Below the pieces are notes generated by a model. It worked only from the letters and a program-made list of their open reading frames with translations. It made no database searches and was not told the origin of the DNA. Positions 23,487-35,400 of a stretch of DNA of 64,000 nucleotides are shown here, piece after piece. The DNA comes from Ciona intestinalis. Taxonomy: Eukaryota > Chordata > Ascidiacea > Phlebobranchia > Cionidae. The position numbers and the translations under genes were made by a program. Position 1 is the stretch's first letter. Every line of letters starts with the position of its first letter. Location of the stretch: NCBI RefSeq assembly GCF_000224145.3, contig NC_020175.2, forward strand, positions 4,406,363 to 4,470,362, given 5' to 3'.

Positions 23487-26400
23487 ATGACAGATATTCC
23501 CGAAAGCCCAATGCTGGCAACAGTTGGACCGGACACAGCGGACCCAAGGTAAAAAAGCAGGAACTATATGTTTGATATCACAGACTTGCCATTGTACTCG
23601 TATTGTATGCCAAGTGTACAAATGGTGCTGTCAAAAACGCAAAGGCGAACAGTGTGCTGTTACCACCGGTAACACACCGAGCTAAACAAACTGTTGGGTG
23701 CTTGTAACAACACACATTTAAGTTCGTTCTGTAGAATGTATTTAGTAGACCCTACAGTGGTACACGTTAACTTTAGCATTGTATTTATACCCTAGGCCTA
23801 TAAGCTACTTTAGACTGACCAACATGCCAACACGCCTTCTGTTTCTGAACAATATTTCACAATTTGTCCACCCCCAAACTAACCATTTTTGATAACTGAA
23901 ATTATATAGTCAACAATATTAACAATATTTCTATAGGGTGGTATTGATTTTAACGATTTTGGTAAATCTATTGCAGAAAGGTCTTCGTTGGGGGTCTTAG
24001 CTGGCAAACCAGCTCAGGTAAGTGTTATAAACCTCTAGCATGAAATAATAGCTCTAAAAGAAGTGTTTTGGCGGTATATGGGTTGTTAATACACCCTTAA
24101 CTTTGAATGGCCGAAATCTGCAGAATGTAACTCGCAAAACCACATGCTGTCTGTATCTGACGTTGTTCAGCGACCGGAATTCATATTATCGGCAAGAGAC
24201 ACATACTGAGCCGTGTGTTTATACCAGGGTATTTCGTGATGTATTTCTGTCACAATGTTCAACGATAGGCAGAAAAAATTTAAGAAATAATTATGTATGG
24301 GTCAATTTAGGGCAATTTTCGCGTTTCGCCACTTGCAAAACAGGCTTTATATAGGCGCAGGTTTTAATGTATATGGAAATTGCTACAATCATTTGTAAAG
24401 TAGCAGTCGACTTAGAGCGTATTTATGGAACAGATATCTTCGCATCTTAAATATATACCAACAGGTTGTTATTTAAACTATATAGCTGTTCGACCAATTT
24501 TAAACACTTGTATAAGCAGAAACCTTAAAACAGTAGGGTGTTAGCAAAAATTAAGAGAATATTTACACCTGAATATTAATTACAGAAGGCTTGAAGGAAT
24601 ATTTTAGTCGGTTTGGGGAAGTATCTGACGCCATGGTTATGAGAGACCCTATTACTAAACGTTCCAGGTGAGCTTATATATTATGACTATATAAAAATAA
24701 TATAACGTGTTTATATGACGTCTATGTTTAATGCATATGCTATATATGAATTTAAATATTGTGTGCTGCCTTTTAATGTGAGAATATTTTATACAGTTGG
24801 TCGGGTAAGGTGGTATATGCTTTTGTAATATCTTATTGTCCAATTTGGTAGTAAGTAACATTCAAAGAATTATATAACTACAGCCTTACGTCTCTAAAAC
24901 AGCGCTGTTTAAAACACGACTAAAAACATTAGATAATATGTGTGCCAAAGACATATTCCATCTTACCCAGATAGACAGTGTTATTTTTATCCGTTAGGTG
25001 GCAACATAGCGCTTATAAAAAAACAGAACCGACGCCAGCTTGGCTTAAAACTCTAAAAAAACTCACACAACCACTAATATTCTGCTAAATATGACAAAAA
25101 AATCACCAATAATTTGATGTGATTTCCACCATGTGATTTCTCATGTCGGAAGTTAGTTTCTGATTAGCTATTATGACGTCACTGAACATGCATCGATAAT
25201 CGCTGTAGGCGTGTTGTGTACTCCCCATATAACAGGGGCTTTGGATTTGTATCTTATGCTGAACCGAAAGACGTCGATAAGATGTTGGAACAAGGACAGC
25301 ATGTTCTAGATCAAAAGCCCGTGAGTTTATTTGTATATAATAAGTGGGGTAAGATGGATCATGGTTTCATTCTCTTTTAAATATGTTGGGGTAAGATAGT
25401 CTTTTTTATTTTCTTTTATATTATGTTGGGGTAATGTGGTCCATGTTTTCATTCACTTTTATGTTTAGCTGGGGTAAGATGATTCATGTTTTCTTTCTCT
25501 TTTACATAAGTAGGTTAGGGTAAGATGGTCTTTTGTATTTTCTTTTATATTAGGTTGGGGTAAGATAGTTCATGTTTTCTTTCTCTTTTACATATGGTTG
25601 GGGTAAGATAACATGTATTTTTATTCTCTGTTATCGACTCGTTTAGTAGTAAACACCACAATAGTATATACCTGTCTTTGCTCAGACATTATCAAAATTT
25701 AACACCAATATTCACTGTTGCATTATAACATGGATATCCTATTAATTTGGTAGATGGGTAACGGCTCAATTTAAGTAAAATCTCAGCTCCCTTTTATCCG
25801 CATGGAATCCTATCAAATATATAGGATGATTCATTTAATCACCTCATGCCCAACAATGCCAAACTATATTGTACATGCTGTTTTACTGGTGTGTAATTAA
25901 TGTGTTGGCCATTTATCGATTCGTACTCTACACCAAAATGACCATTGTGTGGTCCGATTGTGTAGATATAACAAGGACACAATCGATCAATTGAAACGTA
26001 CCTTATTTGTCGACTAACAAAACGAATTCGTTATACATACACTTTTACACACTATAATATTTGTCGTTTAAAAATATTTTTACCAACTTACAAAATGATT
26101 TACGTCATACATTTAGTTATTTACTTTTTACAGTATTGTTAACTAAAAATGTTCTTAATAGATTGACCCGAAAATTGCTGTGCCACGGAAAGACCAGACT
26201 CGGGCAAGTATTTTTGTTTATTTCAGTAAAATAACTTGGTAAATCCGTTTGCGTTCTTTTGTAAAAAAACACGTTATTCTATTCTAAGTGGGGTTTAACT
26301 GGGATTTAGGCTAGATTTTGCCCATTACCGCAACACCCATAAAAGCGTGAACTAAGAACGCATTCTTGTTAAGTGTTCTATACAAATACCTCTCGTGGTT

Positions 26401-29400
26401 GTGCTGGTCTATGATATATCCGGGTCGCACGGAGTTTAGGTGTATATACAGCACACGAGCAAATGAGGCGATATTCCAAAACGAATTGAAACTGCCACGT
26501 TGGCTTTCCGGATTTTAAGCTTTTTCTTTGTTTGGTAAACACTGCCACGCGTACGCTACGTTTACGCTGTTCACGGTTCGTCAGCGCTGCGACAGATACA
26601 CAGATTAACACGATTTCATTGACAACTCTTTTGGTATTTCGGAAATATATTGTGGCGATGGTTAACGTTATTGGACGCACGTGTATAATTTTTTTCTTTG
26701 TGTGTAAATTTATATATATGACGTAACTTGCCTAAATAAAAGCGGTCACGTGTGTGATTGTTATTCGTCATATTTCTCGTGAATTTTCTATTTTCCCAAC
26801 ATATGCTTCGTTGGTTCGTAAAATCTTGGTTAGGCAGTTCGGCTTCTATTTGAGGATATTTGAACGTCTTTGTGGCAGTATGTAGGCAAACCCGCGAACT
26901 TTCTCCCTATTTGCTCCTTTCACTGCGTTTGTTCTACCTGAGTTCTTTTATGACGAAACAAAGGGCCGGAAGCTCCCAATTGTTACGCACACCCCATGAC
27001 AAGTAAAGACGTTGAAACACGTGGTGGGTGCGACGAGGGTTCCAGTTAGTTTGCGTAAAGATATTTTTACTTACCAGTTCATATAATAATGTGGGGTAAG
27101 ATGGGACACCTTTAGCACATTATATCGTATATCCGCATCGTGTTTTAAACAATTAACAAAGGTCTATGGGAGTTCCAGTCAGTTTGCGTGGAGCTATTTT
27201 TACTTTAGCGTAGCAGTTTGGAATATGATGAATAATTAGAAGCCCCACGCGTGTAGACCTCACTCACTTTTAATAGAAATCCGGGAGTACCTGACCTGCT
27301 GACGACAGAGCTACTCAAAAGCAAGCTTGATATACAAGGTCATGAATAAATGAAATGGTCGGTTGTCCGGTACAAGATTTAGCATTATTAGTTGGGGACG
27401 AAGCCGCTTTACGACAGCAATGCCCGATTACCTTTGTAATTATTCAGACGGACCGTCGGTGGCTGTTTCCTAATCGTTTCGAATGCTCTGTACGTTCGGT
27501 GTTGTATTGGTTCTGTTTATTTAGCGTAGGATGATGTTAAGAAGGGAAGTTGTTGCATTTTGAAAAAATACTTAATAAACTTTTTGTTCCATAGAATTGT
27601 TTTAGGCTCAGTTTTGTTGTGTGTTTTTAGGTTCCTGCGTTCACATGGTCAGTATACGACGGCAGCATTTTTTCCGTATCTAATCATGTCACGTTGCAAG
27701 TTATAACATAGCGTTTTGCCCTGCGTTGAAAGGCGAAGTTAGAAGGAGGTAGAAGTGTGTGCTGGACAAACATGAGATGTATGTTCGACGCCCATGTGTA
27801 CATTATTACTTAAACTATGGCTCACGAACAGTTTAGAAGCATACAGCTATAAGAAAGGTCTCGGCCGTTCAAGTGAGTGCGTAAATAAGAACTGAATGGG
27901 CCTTAGCTGCTTAGAAAAAGAGAGTCATTGTGTATAATAAAAACCAGCAGCTCTTGCCTTTGAAGCGGCGCTGTATAAGATTCCGACTGATTACCGGCGC
28001 AATTGTCGTTCGTAGGCGTGTCTCCAACGACCGTTGGTGTGGGCCCTTCTTTCTGTGCTCTTTTTCTGTTTGCGGAGCTCGTATTGGGAACAGTTATTAG
28101 TAGGCTCTCGACTCGTCGAAGGGTGCTTGCGGAGCGCCGAATAAATTGGAAGCTGTGTAGTGTGAGCGAATAAGCTGATTAAATAAACGCAGTGACGAAA
28201 CGCTTTCGCTGCGAATTCGTACAGGCATTATGTTTAGGGTATTTTTAGAAAACAGTTTTCGAGCAACAGCAAAAAATAAGATAAAACAGCCACAAAAATA
28301 CCTTCGAGCGAAATGCAGATATGAATAGAGATATGATTTTGCGCCTCATGGCTAAACGAAGCGGTCATATAGCAAGTTGGTGCTATAAAATATAACTTGT
28401 CTATGCTATATGCGCATGAATCATACCTGTGGTTTTAAGCTCTTGTGTTATATGCAAGCTATGGTCGTAAGTTTACGGTTGAATTGAAAATACGCAGATG
28501 CACCTGGATGACGCCTGTATAACTGGATTCTGTGGTTCTCGGCTACGTTTTACGCTTCTTACGCACTAGTAACGTCACGCACGTTTAAGCTTTTTCGTAC
28601 CACGCGTGGTAAGTCGATGACCTGGCACCCCTATGATTATCAGGTAACAAGCTAGCTTGTGACGAAGCGCAGAGAGCTATTATTACGGTCAGATCAGTTG
28701 AGAGGAAATGATTAAGTATAACGATTTGAAATTAAACATAGTTTTCTGCACTGTCAATGAGCCGCGCTATTTTGAGTGCCAAAAATAGGTTGTTTCACTC
28801 ATGACCTTCAATACTGAGCAACTTCAGGTGTGGGGTGGGGAGTGCTGTAAGCACGCATGAACGTGGGGGCGAGATAGGGTGAGGGGGGCCAGGGGTCTTC
28901 ACGCCTCAATAGGTATGTATGAATACATGGGGCTGGTCCCTGACCCCTAGCACTTCCGTTCAATTAGATAATTTAAAGAATCTAAGCGTGTTGTAACTTA
29001 TCACAATACTCAATTGTACGATGGTGTTTTTCAATACTGTTTCAAAATCCAAATTCCGAATAATTCTAACTGGTAATGAAAAGTTAGCGCTATACAAGGT
29101 GTTTATATTTCTCTTGCCCGGTTGACGATTTTCGCAAATTTTCTGCCGTATTCGCGCGGCGGCACGCCAGCCATCGATTGTGTGCTGAATGCTTTTTATC
29201 AAGCATGTCAGTGGCGTCACAATTGTCCCGGCTACGCTTCAGTGCCGGCATAAAGCAGGCTTATAACAGGCACAAATCATACACTAGGCTTCAGGGGAGA
29301 CAGGGCTATATGAAGCCGTCAAAGACAGTTATGAAATAGTTCCTAACGTGGCAGATAAGTTAACGCCCCGTGTTACAGTTTACACGAAGTATTTTGGGAT

Positions 29401-32400
29401 TTTCCAAGCGTTATTCGTTAAAGAAAACATTAAGATGTTTTTCTAACCTATAATCTTTTCCAGGGAAACTCTTTAATTTTGTAGCTTTCAGTTCACGTAG
29501 ATTAGAACGGTGTATACGTGTAATTTGCTGTAGCATATAACTTTAAGCATTCCATTAGATTTCACCAGTCCACCACCAAAGTAAGGGAAGGTCGAAATTT
29601 TGCCAGCAGCATGCACGTTGCGGCCAATCTATAAATACCGTCGCCGTTTTTTTGAAACTGATCCGCTAGTTTCGCCTATGGCACCTAAACTTATGATGTA
29701 CCTTTATTCCGGTTTCAAATTTTGATGCCCAAACCCTATTTTTATTGCGTTTAAATTGACTTTTATGCCCTCTGGATTTAGAATTCGGCGTAGCTTTGAA
29801 ATTTCAGTTGTACTTGTGTTTTACTCGTTAGATCTCGAGCTGTTTATAATTTCACACGTAAAAGAGAATTCAACCTTTCGTTAAAAAGCGCAAGTTAAAA
29901 GTGGAACATAATCTCACATCTCAAGTGTTCGTGCCTTTACATTGTAGTAAACAATTGCTTTGTCGCTTTTCTTTTGTCCCGTGTATCGAATTCTAGAACA
30001 CGGAAAATCTTGAAAGGACGGTTTCGTGCTCGAATATACCTCACATGTTTTAAAACTAACCGTAGGTTAAGCCAGTTCAAATTTACCCTCCAGCTAACAT
30101 TTTGTAAACTGGCCTAATGGATTTTTTCATCGATACGTTGTTTATTGCCTAATTACATGCGTTCTAAATCCGATTGTTAATTATTCCCAAGGACGTGACG
30201 TCACATGGTGATTATGCGCTGTACAATCAATGCTTGTTTCGTCATAGAAAAACCCTCATATAGTATAGAAGACACATATGGTAGTGCATATACATGCGAA
30301 TGTATCTAAACCGTCGTTCTCACCGGCACGTTGGTGTATACTTAATAACTTGGAAATCCGTTGTTAAGCAAACATATTTTAAAACGAGTTGACGAGTTGT
30401 GATAGTGTCTTATCGCTAGATTACAGAACACTCGCATCGCATGTACGGCTGCAATGCGTATATACATGCAAATGTACGAACATTTCTTTTTGTAACTTTC
30501 TTGCCAAAATGGTCGGATATTGTTTTTAGAAACCTACAGACCGTCTTTCCAACTCGCATATACAGAAACGCCCAAAGTTAAACTATAACAGTTAAAATCA
30601 AATCGCAGAATTATAAATCACACGGTACTTATAGTTCAAAATTAAACTGTTTTCAACACAATACGAGCAATATCATTTTAAGTACTCATGGCCTACTCAA
30701 TACATTGAGTATAGGCCATGATGTACTCTATTTTATCTGAGTTTTTAATTTTTTATGCATAGATGGTGACAAGACATATAGAATATCATACACATAGAAA
30801 ATATGCACATCTAGCTTTACTTAAAGTACCCTATTTATTTGCGGATCCAAGTTTTTAAAATTGAGTTTGTTTTACATAGATGGTGACAAGGACGAAAAAA
30901 ATATTTGTTGGTGGATTGTCCGCCAACACAGTGGTTGATGATCTCAAAAACTACTTCGGAACATACGGCAAGGTAATGGGCACGAAGTGTTGAACTATTG
31001 TACTGTGGGGTAAGATGGGACACCCTTGGCACCCAAATCCCACATTCCCTGATCGTGTTTTGAAAACTAGAAACGCTATTTTAAAGTCGCGGGGTTGTAA
31101 ATATTGTTGTTTGACTTGGACTAGAAAAGATAGATAAATATGTCCCATCTTACCTCACCTAACTATATAAAACATTTACCTGAAAAAGTGCATTTATAGC
31201 AGTTACTGTATATATGCGTGTCTGGTAGTGAATTTATAAAACAGGGAAACATCTCCTGTCTTTAAGGTTAAAATATTGGCGTGAAATGTAATATAAGTTG
31301 GCTTTGATGCAGCCGTATGTAGCGGAGACGAATGTCGCCTACATGCGAGTAAAACACCAGGTGTATTTCGTAATGATACCACACGCTAACTTTAATTCAA
31401 GTAATAACGACTTGAGAGAGCGCAGTGTGAACCCAACAACACTTTTGGCTTGCCTTACAATATATTATAAAGAGGAAATGAAATTGAAATAATACACAAT
31501 ATAGTTTTCAATCAGTTTTAAAATATTTTATATCCAAACCGAAAAGGAGTCTCCACCCTTAAGATTTTATTATACGTTGAATCAATTTTTATGACACGAT
31601 CGTCGTATAAATGCATTACGCCCATAAACTACACTTGTAGGTGTTTAAACAGCGACCATATAGTTTTAATTTCCGTCTAAAGGGACATTTCCACCATATG
31701 AGTTAACATTGTACTTGTATAACGAGTGTAAGAGTATTGAATTGGCAACCGCGACGAAATTCCAAATCCATCTTTGAATAATTGATTGAGTTTTTTGTCC
31801 AATGTCCTCGAACAATTCCAATAGACCCTCAACCCTATTATGACGTCACATACCGCTTGTTTGTTGCACTTTGCCGATTTCTCTCAAGAACCCGCGCTAC
31901 GTCACAGCGGCCTATAATTACGCAATAATGAGCTTAGTTATTACAGAGGTGGTTTCCTTCAAGCTACCAACGCGCTCTCACGATACTGGTTATTGTTACA
32001 TTCATTATTACGTCACAGCACGTCACATTGGGTTAAGTTCATTCTTCGAAATACACGCTTCCGAAATCTTATCATCGTTACTATTTTACATTTTCCGCCT
32101 CCTGCCGCAGGCGTAACGACGGCGCCGTGACGTCATGTTGTTTTGCCACGTGACTGACACGCATGAGTGACGCACGTGCACCGGGATTTAATTTCTTGAT
32201 TTTTGTGCAGGTTGAAGATGCAATGCTAATGTTCGACAAACAGACGAACCGCCACAGAGGTAAGCAGTTCATATAATGACATCACATAAATATGACGTCA
32301 CAAAACTGTGACGTCACAGACTTTTAACACAAATTATTTTATTATTACAACTTTAAAAGAAAAAATCCGAATTTACTAATTTTACAGTGACGTCACTATG

Positions 32401-35400
32401 GTGCTATTATGACGTAAGTTTCGTGGTAGCTTGTGTGCCGAAGCAGAACATGTAATAGACAATCCACGTAGATTAGTTTTGTTATTTTACCATAGACCAC
32501 CTATGTTTCCCATACTAAGCAGTAACGTGGACCGTAATTCTGTCAGCTTTTTGTAAAATACAGCAGTGGTTCTTAACCTTTTTAAACACCAGAATCTTTG
32601 TACCTCTATGTACTTACTGTCCAATGTTTAAAGTCATTGAAAAAACATTATTTTTTATAGAAAAAATGCATTTTATTATAAAAACGTATAGTTTTTTTGG
32701 GAAAATGCTCGGATAGAGGTCCGAATTTGGGAGTTCGGCCGAACCCAGGTTAAGAACCACTGTTCTAATACTAGCATAAACTAAACCGAGTCTTAGATTT
32801 TGTGCTGTAACTAAACTTGTAAGAAAAAGGAGGTTTTGCTTCCTTTGCAGCGTTTTCGATCCAATTTGTTGTGGGTTAATTTGAGTAGTTTTAGCTCACT
32901 ATGACGTAGTTATGACGTATCTGTGACGTAGAAGGATGTATAGTACAATGCACGGTGTGAGACGTGGTAGAGTCTAGAGTGATTATAGAATATAGTTTCG
33001 GTAAAAAACAGTCGCGATTTTCAAACGTTACCCCAAAAACAATTTCAACGCTCCTATGACGCGTTTATTTAGTGACGTCACGACCGTAGCTTCATACTGT
33101 ATATCGTTGCCAATTCAGGCGATTATTTCGTTACGATTGTATGAAATTGTAAAAGAACAAACGACATTGTGGGCAAACGTCACGTAATAAGTAGTTAAAA
33201 TAACAGCCATTGTTACGATTACAGCCGTTAAACTCATTGTTCAAGTTATCCCAATGTTTTTGCTGCGCTATTAGCAACCGTCGCGGTAGCAGTGGTTATG
33301 AATACATTCTTATCCCGTTACTAACAGTTTAAACGGTCGCTCTTACCGGCACGTTGGTGTATTTAATAAATTTGAGATCCGTTGTAAAGCAAACATGTTT
33401 CGAAAAGGTGGCGTCCGAATGCCCGGATTGTGGCGTCACAATACGTACGGACCCGGATCCATCGAAACAGTATTAAGCACTTCTGTGATTTAGGTCCGCT
33501 TTACCGGAGTGCTAACTCTATACGAGAGGCTAGTACCATTGACACACTATTACGAGTGTCCTTATGTACAGCTGTGACCCTTTATACAAGTGGGCAGAGC
33601 TGCGAGCTACGTCATCGGTCATAGAAATCGTATAAAAAAATGTATGAAAGAAATATTTTTAAAAATTGAAATTAACTATGGGTAAAATATTGGCACGTTT
33701 TGCGGGTATACAAATCGATTTTTAACGATATATCGGGCGGGTTTTATAAGCCGTTTGATTTGCGTTACCATCAGTGTTGCACACAACGAAATTATGTTCC
33801 GCGGTCAACACTGTGGTCTGGTAATTAACGGTTCGCGCCGAGCACTTCGAAAGCACTTATTACGAAACAGAGCAACTCGTAACTGTAGAGTGACGAATAA
33901 TGGTACAATTAAAGTTTTATTAATTAACACTCGACGGGCGTAACGGAAATGGTTAAATTAAAAGTCACGGCTGCGTACAATTGAAGCCGTATTAAGCATT
34001 GCTTCAACGACCGTATTTTAGCTTTGAATTTCGCACTGCTGCTATTTCCCTAGCAGGATCTGAATACATTTATTTAATTAATTACCGCGCACGTGGGTGG
34101 CGTTAAAGCCGCAATACAAGCAATACAACTGGTTAAAATATGAAAGCTTAAAGGGTCATCCAACAAAGAGCCCAATTGTGACCTAAAGGTATCACCGAAG
34201 TTTCCAAAAAATCGAAACAAGATTGTTGGTACTTCCATACCCCATTTGAGCATCTTTATCCATATATACAAATTTTGATTTTTTTGTTGGTATGCCCCTT
34301 TAAGGCTCGCTGCAAGGAAATTGTTTCTAAAGGGAGCCAAGTATTGGGCGTTGTGGCGACGGTTTACTCAGGCCCGAGGTTTTTCTGTGCGTAAGTCCAA
34401 ACCTGCCCAAGCCAACAATACCCCGTGTTTTTCCAAGGCGTTTGTGATTTCTATTCATTCGTTTCGAATCAATCAAATATTTCGAGCCCGCTGCTCCCAT
34501 GGCAGTGTTCTCACGAAACGAATGAGAAACTTTCGTGACGTTTTGTATTTTATCGCAGATTTTTTTAGGCCGGGTAATAAAATATTTACGTTTGCGCACG
34601 GTAAAGAAAAATTGGTTGTAAAACAAATTGTGTTCAAATTATTTTTTAATTAATTGGCGAATAATTTTGTTCGATTGGCGACAAGGTGTTACGGTAATTT
34701 TGACGTAGCAAACGTCATAATTTTATAGCGCGGTTCGGCAGTGTTTTCGAGACAGTTGACAGCGATTAATAAATTGACTAGCTTCGTCATTTGCTTTGTG
34801 ATGTCACAAGCAGCTTTCTTGACAATCGAATACGCGAAATCCCGCACTGTACATTTACTCAGTGTTGACCGAACGTAAATTTAAGACAATCATTCCCGCT
34901 CGCGATCGGCGCGACTTTTTTACTGGGCAACACTGTGAGCTTGGTGAACAGTACAAACATTGCAGTGTCACGTGTGTAAGTTCGAACTACGGCGCCGTAT
35001 TTGCTCTGTAGTTGCCACGAATCTAACGGAGTGCTTTGTTAGTACAGTCGCCGGCTTAAATGCAAACTGCTGAAGTTTTAAAAGATAATTTTTCTATCAG
35101 GGTTTGGCTTCGTAACTTTTGACAACGAAGAGCCGGTCGAAAAGGTTTGCGAAATTCACTTCCACGAAATCAACAACAAAATGGTAAAAATAAATACCAT
35201 ATCTATTTTCTTTTACAAACCAATATCACTTTTTACAAACAGTAAGAGTGACCATATTTTCATTCTCATTTATCGTCCCGTTTTGTAGTAAACAATAAAT
35301 ATTTATAGAATTATAAACCCGAATCCCCACGATCCTAAAATGTTAATTATTAAAAAAACTGTATTAGGAACCATAGGAAAATATGCAAATAAACTCCCTA

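Larger units (their letters stand above)
26204..30879 (+). other. 4.7 kb Musashi intron between the two RRMs
   Basis: Begins with GCAAGT and ends with TTTTACATAG. It holds a partial MITE-like copy at about 27,081-27,172, a G-rich patch at about 28,830-28,890, a hairpin at 30,681-30,726 and a 16-base copy of its own 3' end at 30,758-30,773. No exon or RNA gene was recognised; the open frames on both strands look random. Confidence 0.6.

Noticed and set aside
34074-34653. ORFs of 88-110 residues on both strands in a Musashi intron
   Set aside because: Overlapping frames on both strands without splice signals or protein-like composition.
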